Assembly: GCA_049325415.1 (NCBI GenBank)
Contig: JBMOLL010000022.1
Coordinates: 1-64,000, forward strand
Length of the DNA stretch: 64,000 nt
Origin: JBMOLL01 sp049325415
Lineage (GTDB): Bacteria; Bacteroidota; Bacteroidia; Bacteroidales; GCA-2748055
Reading direction: 5' to 3'
Part shown: piece by piece, positions 53,644 through 61,233 of the stretch
Layout: the number at the start of each line of letters is the position of its first letter
Position numbering within the stretch: position 1 is the first letter of the stretch
Translations under genes and position numbers: made by a program
The notes under the pieces: generated by a model
Database searches by the model: none
What the model saw: only the letters and a program-made list of their open reading frames with translations
Told to the model about the DNA's origin: nothing

Positions 53644-54543
53644 TTAAATTTTCCTGATAAAAAGCAAGGTAGGCGCTTCCTTATCGCCCTCGTTAGTAAT
53701 GTACATATTGCCTTCGGGGCTAAAGGTCAGTCCTTCGGCTTTCGGATACAGCTCTTTATCCAGGGGAATAATATCGGAGATGCGACCCGCCGGTGAAAAC
53801 ACATAAAGCAGGTACTCGGCTGCAGACAGAATATATATATCCCGGGTAAGCGGATGAATGGCGATTTCGGAAGATCGCAGTCTGAGATGAGCTTCCCGCA
53901 CCTCACCGTCTTTGCTTTTTTTCTCAGGCAGACTGATGCCCTTCGACCTTGCAAAGGCCTCGACTTCGTTCAGGTTCACCGACATAAATGGTTTGGGGTT
54001 CATTGTCTTGGTCTGCAGGTCGAATGCATAAACAAAGCGCAAATCGCGCGCTTCCTTTTCATCCTTATCGGCACTTTTTCCCTTGGAGGCAATCAGGAGC
54101 CGGTTGTTTGACTTATCATAGCAGATCCCTTCACAATTTGGTGAAGAGATCCTGAGAGTATATTCATTCTCAGCCATACCTGCTGAGCGGAAATTATTGA
54201 TTTCATAAATAATCCCGTCACTGCGCAGGATATACATGACATCTCCCGCCATGGTAATGCCCTCAAAATCGCCTGGTTCCCCAAATGTATAGCTTTTTAT
54301 TATGGTTTTTCGGTTCAGATCGTAAGTATAGATCGTACCGTTTTCATCCTGAATACAGGCCAGGGTAGTGGGGTCAATCCATGCTATACCCGATACCTCC
54401 GTCAGCACATCGGGGAGCGAAACCCTGAAATCAGGTTGGTTGGGCCGGTATGGAAAGCGACTGCTTCCTGGCAAGGCATTTTCATTGGGAGCTATTGAAA
54501 ACAGCAAATTAAATAAGGGGATTAGAAGGGCAAGACGTATCAT
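53644..54543 (-). CDS. SdiA-regulated-like beta-propeller protein
   Basis: 299 aa, signal peptide 1-16 from the ATG at 54543 (a 22-residue longer form has no ribosome site). The mature protein is a beta-propeller of the SdiA-regulated/YjiK family: LTEVSGIAWIDPTTLACIQDE, FGEPGDFEGIT, CEGICYDKSNNRLL and FSPEGNMYITNEGD give the repeated blade pattern. Role in E. coli is unknown; family members are periplasmic and may bind carbohydrates or act as esterases. Same strand and 116 bp downstream of the receiver gene, so it may or may not belong to the receptor-kinase operon. Confidence 0.75.
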   Translation of the reverse strand: MIRLALLIPLFNLLFSIAPNENALPGSSRFPYRPNQPDFRVSLPDVLTEVSGIAWIDPTTLACIQDENGTIYTYDLNRKTIIKSYTFGEPGDFEGITMAGDVMYILRSDGIIYEINNFRSAGMAENEYTLRISSPNCEGICYDKSNNRLLIASKGKSADKDEKEARDLRFVYAFDLQTKTMNPKPFMSVNLNEVEAFARSKGISLPEKKSKDGEVREAHLRLRSSEIAIHPLTRDIYILSAAEYLLYVFSPAGRISDIIPLDKELYPKAEGLTFSPEGNMYITNEGDKEAPTLLFIRKI

Positions 54544-54659
54544 TGATTTATATATATATTCTATTAACGATCCTGCGTGGAAAAAATTTCGCGGGATCTC
54601 TTTATGCAAAAGTTACATTCCCGTGTTATGAATTTATCCGGCAAGATCCTGAAAAACTG

Positions 54660-55028
54660 TCACCCGACCACAGTGTCAATCCCATTGCGGATTTCCATGA
54701 GATTAAATGGTTTCATGAAATAGCCAGAGATCAAACCCGAACTGAGAGCAGAACTGATTTCTTCGTTGATGTCATATCCGGTAAGAATATAAAAGACGAT
54801 GCCCTGAAAACGCTGAGCTGCCGAACGGATAAACTCGATACCGTTCATGCCCGGCATTTTCATATCGCTGATGACAACCCGGATGTCCGGATTTTTTTCC
54901 AGGATCTCCAGACCGGTTTTCCCATCAGAGCCGGTCAGCACCTCATAATATTCGCTGAAATTAATCTGAAACAGTAGCAGATTGACCTGTTCGTCGTCGA
55001 TGTAGAGAATTTTAGCTTTCTGAGTCAT
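54660..55028 (-). CDS. Single-domain response regulator (CheY-like)
   Basis: 122 aa, receiver domain only: acidic pair in YIDDEQ, phospho-acceptor Asp55 in VISDMKMPGMNG, Thr in YILTGYD and Lys in GYFMKPF. No output domain, so it must act by protein contact or as a phosphate shuttle or sink. Third gene of the operon TonB receptor - YfiR kinase - receiver, 8 bp after the kinase stop; the kinase lacks a receiver of its own, which supports a pair. Confidence 0.9.
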   Translation of the reverse strand: MTQKAKILYIDDEQVNLLLFQINFSEYYEVLTGSDGKTGLEILEKNPDIRVVISDMKMPGMNGIEFIRSAAQRFQGIVFYILTGYDINEEISSALSSGLISGYFMKPFNLMEIRNGIDTVVG

Positions 55029-55036
55029 TTGTTTGA

Positions 55037-57391
55037 TTATTTTGGCAACCTGATCTTAACTTTTGTTCCGGCACCCTGAACGGATTCAAAGGAAATTGTA
55101 CCTCCATGCTCCTGAATTATATTATAGGTAATGGACAAACCCAGACCGGTACCTTTGCCGGGTTCTTTAGTGGTGAAGAAGGGATCGGTGATTCGGGCCA
55201 GATGTTCGCTGCTGATCCCACAGCCGGTATCTTCCACCTCTATCATTACCATATTTTTATTGGTGGAGGTCCTGACAGTAATTGTTCCCTTGTCTTCGAT
55301 GGCCTGTATAGCATTAAGGATGATATTCAGGAATACCTGGTGCAGATTGCCGACATTTCCCTTCACCCACAATTCCTGAACAGTATAGTGTTTCTCCAAG
55401 GTTATCCTGTGACTCAACTGGTTATTCAGCATTGAAATACAGTTGTCGAGTATGGAGTTGATCTGGCAATTCTCATCGAGGTTCACCGTATCCCTGCTGA
55501 ACTGATTCAGACCCCTGACTATGCCTGAAGCCCTGTCGAGTCCTGTTTTCAGGCTTTCAAGAAGCAGTCCGACTGTCTGTTCATTCCGTTCCATGCTTTT
55601 CTCCCGGTAGAACTTATCCAGTCCAACATATGCCCCCATGATGTAATTCAGAGGATTATTGATCTCATGAGCCACTCCGGCGGTAAGGATACCCAGGGAT
55701 GCCATTTTTTCTGCCAGGAAGAGTTTTCCCTGGGCTTCCTTAAGATTTTCCAGTGTCGCCTTCAATTCTGAATTTTGCTCCCTGATGATTTCGTTTTTCC
55801 GGTATAGTTCTTCATTTGTTGCTACCAGTTCCTCATTCACAGTCTCCAGATCTTCCGTTTTCTCCTTCACCAGGAACTCCAGATGATTACGGTATTTCTC
55901 CAGTTCAATCTCGTTTTTCTTATTCAGATCATTATCCCTCACAACGGCAAGGAAACGGTCGGCATCTCCGATAGTAGTACTGGCAATACTCACAATGGTC
56001 CAGAAACTTTCTCCGTTCTTCCTTTTGGCCTCCCAGTCGAAGGTTTGGGGGCCACTGCTTCTAATCTCCCGCAAGATCTCGAGGGTTCTCTTTTCCATGT
56101 CTTCAACCGGATTTTTACCGAGCTCTCCCACCCGGATGGATCGCGCCTCCTCCCGGGTGTAACCAAATGCCTTTAGCAAGGGCTCATTGGCGTCGAGTAT
56201 GTTGCCGTATTCATCCAGAATAAAAATAAAATCGGCAACTCCGTTGAATATCTCGCGGTAGTTTCTTTCACTTTGCTTCAACTCGAAGGTTCTGGCTTCA
56301 ACCATTTCCTCCAGGTGGGAACTCAGTCTTCTCTTCTGGCGATAGGCCCTCCATAAAAGAAGGCCGACCATGGTCACAAGTACGCCAAGTGCGATGAGCA
56401 GGTAAACGGTCCGGTTTTTTGAACGGATAAGCTCATCTTTGGCCTGCAGGTTGCTGCTTTGCTGATCGATTATTCTCTCCCGTTCCTTAATATCCAGATC
56501 AAGTTTTGCCAGTTCATTTTCCTTTACTCGGATCATATCTTCCTTTTCCCGCACCTGCTTGTTCATACTCGCAAAATCAGATTCAAGCTTTTTAAACTCG
56601 GCACTTCGCTGTTCCATTTCAGTAATTTGCATGAGCATTACCGATGACATCAGTCGGATGGAATCGGAAAGATGTTCCAGGATATTCTTACTCTGTGCAA
56701 TTTCCAGATCAAGATTGTTGATGGTGGATACAAGTTTTATTATTTCAGCATTCTTTGAAATCAACTCACTGTCTTTAAGCTGGATTTCACCGGTGAGCTT
56801 GTCGATCCGATCGCTTTCCTCCTCAAGTTTGTTCTGGAGGGACATATACAACTCCTTGACGTCGATAAGGTTTCCGCCGTAGAGCAGGATGTCGTCCCTG
56901 TAATTAATTCCTGAAAGCAAAAGGTTCTGCCGGTTCACTTCAAAACGCACTGTCTGGTCCTTGGTATTCAGGTAGAAGTTGATCATCGACCGGAGTTTGT
57001 CATTTAAGGCGTCGGTGACCATGAGGATTGAGTTTTCACGGCAAAAATCGAGAATTCCTCCTATGCGGTCGAAATACTGTTCTCCGACAACAAGTACCTG
57101 GATCGATTCGGGGATTTGATCGGGTGAAACGCTGATCACCCTGATCGGTTTGTTTTTCAGCAGTCGGGATTTTTCAATCAGGCCGAGTTCATTATTAAAT
57201 GCCGGTCTGGTCCCCATCAGTCCAAAGCTTATGGTGGAATCGTGATTTTCCGCCGGCCATTCAATATATTCGCAAAGGTAATAAAGCATGGAAGCCTTCA
57301 CCTGATCCTGGCTGACCTGGCCGAAAAGTACCCCGGGCCTGCAGAAGAGCAGGCACAGAATGGCCAGATGGATCATACGGGGAGACTTCAT
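55037..57391 (-). CDS. YfiR-domain sensor histidine kinase
   Basis: 784 aa. Signal peptide 1-25, then a periplasmic YfiR/DUF4154 domain (about 28-170): QVKASMLYYLCEYIEWP, VLVVGEQYFDRIGGIL, LLSGINYRDDILLYGG. A long coiled coil (about 178-325), TM (about 330-347, VYLLIALGVLVTMVGLLLW), a second coil, PAS (about 370-490), coil (500-560), HisKA with phospho-acceptor His575 in AGVAHEINNPLN, and HATPase_c (LNAIQAIED, DTGCGI, GTGLGLS). YfiR in the YfiBNR system is a separate periplasmic inhibitor of a diguanylate cyclase; here it is fused to a kinase, so it may pass receptor state to phosphorylation. Starts 1 bp after the receptor stop. Confidence 0.85.
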   Translation of the reverse strand: MKSPRMIHLAILCLLFCRPGVLFGQVSQDQVKASMLYYLCEYIEWPAENHDSTISFGLMGTRPAFNNELGLIEKSRLLKNKPIRVISVSPDQIPESIQVLVVGEQYFDRIGGILDFCRENSILMVTDALNDKLRSMINFYLNTKDQTVRFEVNRQNLLLSGINYRDDILLYGGNLIDVKELYMSLQNKLEEESDRIDKLTGEIQLKDSELISKNAEIIKLVSTINNLDLEIAQSKNILEHLSDSIRLMSSVMLMQITEMEQRSAEFKKLESDFASMNKQVREKEDMIRVKENELAKLDLDIKERERIIDQQSSNLQAKDELIRSKNRTVYLLIALGVLVTMVGLLLWRAYRQKRRLSSHLEEMVEARTFELKQSERNYREIFNGVADFIFILDEYGNILDANEPLLKAFGYTREEARSIRVGELGKNPVEDMEKRTLEILREIRSSGPQTFDWEAKRKNGESFWTIVSIASTTIGDADRFLAVVRDNDLNKKNEIELEKYRNHLEFLVKEKTEDLETVNEELVATNEELYRKNEIIREQNSELKATLENLKEAQGKLFLAEKMASLGILTAGVAHEINNPLNYIMGAYVGLDKFYREKSMERNEQTVGLLLESLKTGLDRASGIVRGLNQFSRDTVNLDENCQINSILDNCISMLNNQLSHRITLEKHYTVQELWVKGNVGNLHQVFLNIILNAIQAIEDKGTITVRTSTNKNMVMIEVEDTGCGISSEHLARITDPFFTTKEPGKGTGLGLSITYNIIQEHGGTISFESVQGAGTKVKIRLPK

Positions 57392-57392
57392 A

Positions 57393-59573
57393 TTAAAAAT
57401 TAATTCCCAGCTTTAGCGCCATATTAAACCCTTCTCCCAGTGCTCCTTTATCAATCCAGGCATTCGATCGGGTAACGGGGTATCTAACCGGCGTATTCAA
57501 CAGGTTGTTAAATTTCAGACTGACAAAAATATCTTTTCCGAAGATCTTATCATAAAGTACATTAACTCCGAGCAGCCAAATATTACCGGTTGACTCTCCC
57601 ATTCGCTGACCAGCAACCGGTGTGGATTCAGTTACCCAGGCTGTCTGCATTTTTCCGATATAGCGCAGGTCTGAAGATATGAACAACCGGGAAGATGCCT
57701 GAAAACGCAGGTTCATATAGCCGAGAAAATTTGGTGAATAGGCGACTTTGATATCCTGGTAACCCTCACGGAGATCGGTGGTTTTCTGAACAGTCCCCCT
57801 GATATCAAGACTTACCCTGTCAACCGGGAAATGCAGGATCCTGAACTCAAACCCTCGGGTAAAATACCCTCCTGAATTCGTACTGTAGAAGTCCCATTCA
57901 CCGGTTTCAGGATTATAAATATTGGTGTTTTCAATCAGGTTCTCGAGTGTGTTGACGAAGAAACTGCCATTAATAATAAAACCCTTGAATGCATAACTGT
58001 AATAGTTCAATTCAAAGGTTTTAATGTCGGATGAATGGAGAGCCGGCCTGGATTCCGGTAGCTGCCTGTAATTCTCAGAAAATGAAGGCTGTTTTTTTGC
58101 AGCCCCATACATGATCTTAATAAAGTGCTTTCCGGCAGGATTATAGATCAACGAAAGGCGCGGAACAAATGTAAATCCTTTATTATCAGGATAGTATGTC
58201 GATTCAATAAGGTAACGGTTCAGGGGATTTCCTGGATCCCGGTTATCGGCAGGATTCTCGGTCACCACCCCCCTCGCAACATACATATTGTAGTCATCAA
58301 GGTGCTCCAGCCGCCCTCCTGCAATTAGCGAAAGTTGTTTGAAAATCCTGTACCTGGCCTGAAGGAACAGACTCGTAATGGAATAATGATCCCCGTCGGG
58401 AAGCCCGGCTTTACCGTCCCCGTAATTCAAGCCATAATAATCAAAGTCGGATATCTGCAGAAGATCAAGAATTGTTCTTCTTGAAAGGTTAGCAGTGAGA
58501 GAAAATCTTTCCACAGGCGAGTATTCCAGGTTGATCTCCCCCTGAATGGCTGACGTGGATTGTGCATCAATCTCGTAATAGTATTTCCTGAATAATTCGT
58601 AGTTCAGTATATGGTTATGAGAAAAGAAACCATAGGTACCGCTGAGTTGTGCATGTTTACCTATCTTTCTGCCGTAATTCACAGAAGCATTGACTGCCTG
58701 GGTTTTCAGATTGTTTCCGCTACCGAAAACCGGCGAACCGTCAAATACACCCTTGTTGCTGGCGTTATAGGAAAAATCGAAGTTAAAACCACGATAATAA
58801 AGGCTGAGTCCGGAAAAATACCGCGTTTGGTCAAGGTGACCGGCTGTGGTCGATGACGCGTCAAGTCCGACATAAGTCAGGTAGGAGGTGTCTGTAGTCA
58901 GCGAAGTATAGGGAACATCCAGTCCAGCGGAATAATCATAGGAACTGATAAACTTAAAGTTGAAATCCTCACCTGAACCGCTAAACTGGGCAGTGACTCT
59001 ATTTCTGTTGGGAAATGACTGCTCACCAACAATTTTATTCGATGCAACAGAATTCTTCTCGTTGGTAATAATGTTAATCACACCAAAAAAGGCACCGTTC
59101 CCGTAAAGAACCGCCATGGGGCCCTTAATCACTTCAATCCGTTCAATAGCTTCCACGGGAACTGTAATCTTCACATCCGGATAATCGGAATACTTGTCGC
59201 TGACCTGGTTAATCCCGTTTATCAGAATCGCAACGTTGCTGAAGGGACCTGTTTTGAAATATCCTCTTACCCCATAATTACTGCTGCCCAACCAGTAATA
59301 GTCCTCAATCTTATAAAAACCCGTAATATGCTGGAGGATTTCGTCCAAATCCCTGTAGCCATACAGGCGGATATCTTCCGCGGTGATGATCTCAACATTT
59401 TCAGGGATTTCCTCAATTTTTTGTTCACTGCGGCTGGCCGTGACGATTTTCAGGTTGATGAGCTCATCCAGTGAATAGCGATCGACAAGGCTCATCTCCG
59501 TACTGTCTTTTTGTGAATACAGTGTTAACGGAAACAAGATCAAGATAATAATGACGAGTACCACCCTGTTCAT
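57393..59573 (-). CDS. TonB-dependent outer-membrane receptor
   Basis: 726 aa, signal peptide 1-20. Short N-terminal linker with SLDELINLKIVTASR, then plug (VEIITAEDIRLYGYRDL, about 55-65; NYGVRGYFKTGPF; VEVIKGPMAVLYGNGAFFG-type segment near 150) and a 22-strand barrel ending in LGINF with terminal aromatic. No carboxypeptidase-like or STN signalling domain, unlike SusC. Receptors with this SLDELxxLK start are frequently encoded with YfiR and kinase or GGDEF genes, as here. Ligand unknown; the ChaN-like neighbour hints at iron or haem. First gene of the operon; a candidate promoter (TTG-N18-TATATTTA) lies just upstream. Confidence 0.9.
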   Translation of the reverse strand: MNRVVLVIIILILFPLTLYSQKDSTEMSLVDRYSLDELINLKIVTASRSEQKIEEIPENVEIITAEDIRLYGYRDLDEILQHITGFYKIEDYYWLGSSNYGVRGYFKTGPFSNVAILINGINQVSDKYSDYPDVKITVPVEAIERIEVIKGPMAVLYGNGAFFGVINIITNEKNSVASNKIVGEQSFPNRNRVTAQFSGSGEDFNFKFISSYDYSAGLDVPYTSLTTDTSYLTYVGLDASSTTAGHLDQTRYFSGLSLYYRGFNFDFSYNASNKGVFDGSPVFGSGNNLKTQAVNASVNYGRKIGKHAQLSGTYGFFSHNHILNYELFRKYYYEIDAQSTSAIQGEINLEYSPVERFSLTANLSRRTILDLLQISDFDYYGLNYGDGKAGLPDGDHYSITSLFLQARYRIFKQLSLIAGGRLEHLDDYNMYVARGVVTENPADNRDPGNPLNRYLIESTYYPDNKGFTFVPRLSLIYNPAGKHFIKIMYGAAKKQPSFSENYRQLPESRPALHSSDIKTFELNYYSYAFKGFIINGSFFVNTLENLIENTNIYNPETGEWDFYSTNSGGYFTRGFEFRILHFPVDRVSLDIRGTVQKTTDLREGYQDIKVAYSPNFLGYMNLRFQASSRLFISSDLRYIGKMQTAWVTESTPVAGQRMGESTGNIWLLGVNVLYDKIFGKDIFVSLKFNNLLNTPVRYPVTRSNAWIDKGALGEGFNMALKLGINF

Positions 59574-59740
59574 ATCCCTAAATCGTCATATAAATATAAC
59601 CATTTATTAATATTTGCAATACCTGACTGTGTTTTAAGCTATTGATTTTGACAAGCGATCCCTGTTTTTTGGTTTACCGGATTATTCAAACAGTACCTCC
59701 AGGTTCTGTTACCAGAAGAAATCATTTATATTTCAGCACA

Positions 59741-60622
59741 TTAATAGGTTCTTGTAACATCTTCGTCGACACAGATAATAAAATCTGCAAGTTCATTGAT
59801 CTCCTCCTCAGCCTGCAAGGGATCTTCAAGGATGACTGTGCTTATCGTCATAATTTTAAGATCGGGCATTTCCCTTCTTAAAAAATACACGATGCTTTCC
59901 TTGTTGTCGGAATGATAGGCTCCGTTAAAATGAAGAAAAACAGAGCTATCCTGCATATGGAGCAGGATTATCCAGGCCATGGTGGCATCTTTTATTGCCT
60001 GTGCATCCCTGAGGTTAGATGAACCGTGTCCTTCCATCATTCCCTGCGCACCTCCGGAAAGTGCGCTGTAACAGGTCAGGCTGGTATCGTACACAAGCGG
60101 CAGCGGGACAAAATAGCTTCTGGCTTCTTCGCTTAAGAAGGCCAGGGTATCGAGTCCAAGTTTGAAAACCATTCCGGCATAGCGCCTGGGGATGTTAGTA
60201 GCAATAAACGAGAGATGATTTTCCCTGGCAAACTCCACCAGTGGTTTATAATCCGTGCGATAATTTTTCCAAAGCCGCATTTCATCCTCAAACTTATCAG
60301 AGGGGAATGATCCATTCAGGTATTCATTCATGATCAGCTGATTATCGGTCTCGAACATTTCAGCGCCCAAAACGAGCTTATTTCCATGAATAGCAAACAG
60401 ATCTTTGGTCACCTCCAGTTCCAGCCAGTGAGCAATGGCATTGTCGTGCTGTTCACCAAACAGGATTACATCAGCATCGGAAAGCCGGGAAAGCATTTTT
60501 TCATAGCTGATTTTCCTGCCCCCGGAGTCGTAAAGGGCCCATGCCTGTTTCTGTGCATTTAAATCGCTGATCCGGATAAAAAGGATGGTCAGGAGAAGGA
60601 TGACTGAATAGAATTTCTTCAT
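59741..60622 (-). CDS. ChaN-like iron/haem-associated protein
   Basis: 293 aa with a signal peptide (hydrophobic 5-18, cleavage after LNA, about residue 23). Matches the ChaN/PF04187 family: DVILFGEQHDNAIAHWLELE, GAEMFETDNQ and LRDAQAIKDATMAW, with Glu and His residues of the putative metal or haem site in GEQHDN. ChaN in Campylobacter binds haem and partners with a TonB-dependent receptor. Here the gene lies 167 bp upstream of the receptor on the same strand. This supports an iron or haem role for the receptor operon, but transcription units are separate. Confidence 0.8.
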   Translation of the reverse strand: MKKFYSVILLLTILFIRISDLNAQKQAWALYDSGGRKISYEKMLSRLSDADVILFGEQHDNAIAHWLELEVTKDLFAIHGNKLVLGAEMFETDNQLIMNEYLNGSFPSDKFEDEMRLWKNYRTDYKPLVEFARENHLSFIATNIPRRYAGMVFKLGLDTLAFLSEEARSYFVPLPLVYDTSLTCYSALSGGAQGMMEGHGSSNLRDAQAIKDATMAWIILLHMQDSSVFLHFNGAYHSDNKESIVYFLRREMPDLKIMTISTVILEDPLQAEEEINELADFIICVDEDVTRTY

Positions 60623-60728
60623 GATTAATTTTGAGTGTTTAGATTAGATCAACAGGATAACAATCAATTCGTCAGATTGTTGAACTAAGTGATTCCAGGC
60701 TGCTGGAATTCCGATCGTGTAGATATAG
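60623..60728. other. Intergenic region upstream of chaN-like gene
   Basis: No gene. Two short inverted repeats, ACAATC-N9-GATTGT (about 60659-60679) and TTCCAG-N4-CTGGAA (about 60693-60708), of unknown role. The ChaN promoter is expected here; none clearly matches consensus. Confidence 0.3.
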
Positions 60729-60821
60729 AAAACAAAAAAGCCTGTCATAACAGGCTTTCCGGTGATTCCGCTGCGACTCGAACGCAGAACCTACAGCTTA
60801 GAAGGCTGTTGCTCTATCCAG
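60729..60821 (-). repeat. Direct repeat copy A (tRNA-Arg 3' part plus terminator)
   Basis: 93 bp identical to 61050-61142 except one base (60788 A versus 61109 G). It includes the tRNA terminator and the tRNA from the 3' end to the D-loop. The sequences outside the repeat differ. Confidence 0.9.
60737..60758 (-). terminator. tRNA terminator, copy A
   Basis: 8-bp stem (60737-60744 with 60751-60758), 6-nt loop, T run on the minus strand. Located downstream of the interrupted tRNA-Arg. Confidence 0.8.
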
Positions 60822-60915
60822 TCCCGGGAAAATGCCCATTTGCAATGGGCTCTTTTCCCGAGGATCCTCGGATTTCAAGGGAAGCATAGCTTCCGTGAAA
60901 TCCGGGACTGAGCTA
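60763..60915 (-). pseudogene. tRNA-Arg(UCU) interrupted in the D-loop; 5' end in assembly gap
   Basis: Same tRNA as the intact copy at 61084-61157, read on the minus strand: the 3' acceptor half, T-arm, anticodon arm (TCT) and half of the D-arm lie at 60763-60821. Then 86 foreign bases (60822-60907) follow, and the D-loop resumes with 8 matching bases (60908-60915) before the run of N. The missing acceptor 5' strand lies in the gap. Unless the insert is removed from the RNA or is an assembly artefact, this copy cannot give a functional tRNA. One substitution (60788) lies in the variable loop and would be tolerated. Confidence 0.7.
60822..60907. repeat. 86-bp nested-palindrome insertion in tRNA-Arg
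   Basis: Ends are short inverted repeats (TCCCGG/CCGGGA). Inside are two hairpins: arms 60825-60832/60853-60860 plus 60834-60840/60844-60850, and 60869-60877/60896-60904 plus 60880-60885/60889-60894, joined by a perfect 14-bp palindrome (60858-60871). No coding capacity. Resembles REP or MITE-type palindromic elements; no transposase nearby, no clear target duplication, and no second copy noticed in this window. Confidence 0.6.
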
Positions 60916-61015
60916 NNNNNNNNNNNNNNNNNNNNNNNNNNNNNNNNNNNNNNNNNNNNNNNNNNNNNNNNNNNNNNNNNNNNNNNNNNNNNNNNNNNNN
61001 NNNNNNNNNNNNNNN
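60916..61015. other. Assembly gap, 100 N
   Basis: Exactly 100 N, the usual scaffolding placeholder. True gap length is unknown, and the order of the flanking contigs rests on scaffolding only. Confidence 0.95.
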
Positions 61016-61049
61016 GAGTCCAATTGAAGGATCGATGCTCCCCGCCGCA

Positions 61050-61142
61050 AAAACAAAAAAGCCTGTCATAACAGGCTTTCCGGTGATTCCGCTGCGACTC
61101 GAACGCAGGACCTACAGCTTAGAAGGCTGTTGCTCTATCCAG
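61050..61142 (-). repeat. Direct repeat copy B
   Basis: Partner of 60729-60821, 92 of 93 bases identical. Belongs to the intact tRNA-Arg locus. Confidence 0.9.
61058..61079 (-). terminator. tRNA terminator, copy B
   Basis: 8-bp stem (61058-61065 with 61072-61079), 6-nt loop, T run on the minus strand, 5 bp after the tRNA 3' end. Confidence 0.85.
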
Positions 61143-61157
61143 CTGAGCTACGGAACC
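61084..61157 (-). tRNA. trnR(ucu): tRNA-Arg (anticodon UCU)
   Basis: 74 nt without encoded CCA. Acceptor 7 bp (one G-T pair), D-arm GCTC/GAGC, anticodon arm ACAGC-CTTCTAA-GCTGT with anticodon TCT at 61123-61121, variable loop of 5, T-arm CTGCG-TTCGAGT-CGCAG, discriminator A. Decodes AGA (and AGG by wobble). All invariant positions present, so functional. Confidence 0.95.
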
Positions 61158-61201
61158 AAAACTTCAAATACAGCGCTGCACAGCCTCACTGTACGGCGCT
61201 G

Positions 61202-61209
61202 CAAATATA
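61202..61209 (-). promoter_or_regulatory. Putative -7 element of tRNA-Arg
   Basis: Minus-strand TATATTTG, perfect match, 44 bp before the tRNA 5' end; the leader between contains an imperfect inverted repeat (GCGCCGTACAG ... CTGTGCAGCGC). Confidence 0.35.
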
Positions 61210-61233
61210 GTAAAATTGATTCAATGGTAAAAA

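Noticed and set aside
60822..60907. Insertion sequence or group I intron in the tRNA
   Set aside because: Far too short, no transposase or intron core; called only as a palindromic insert.
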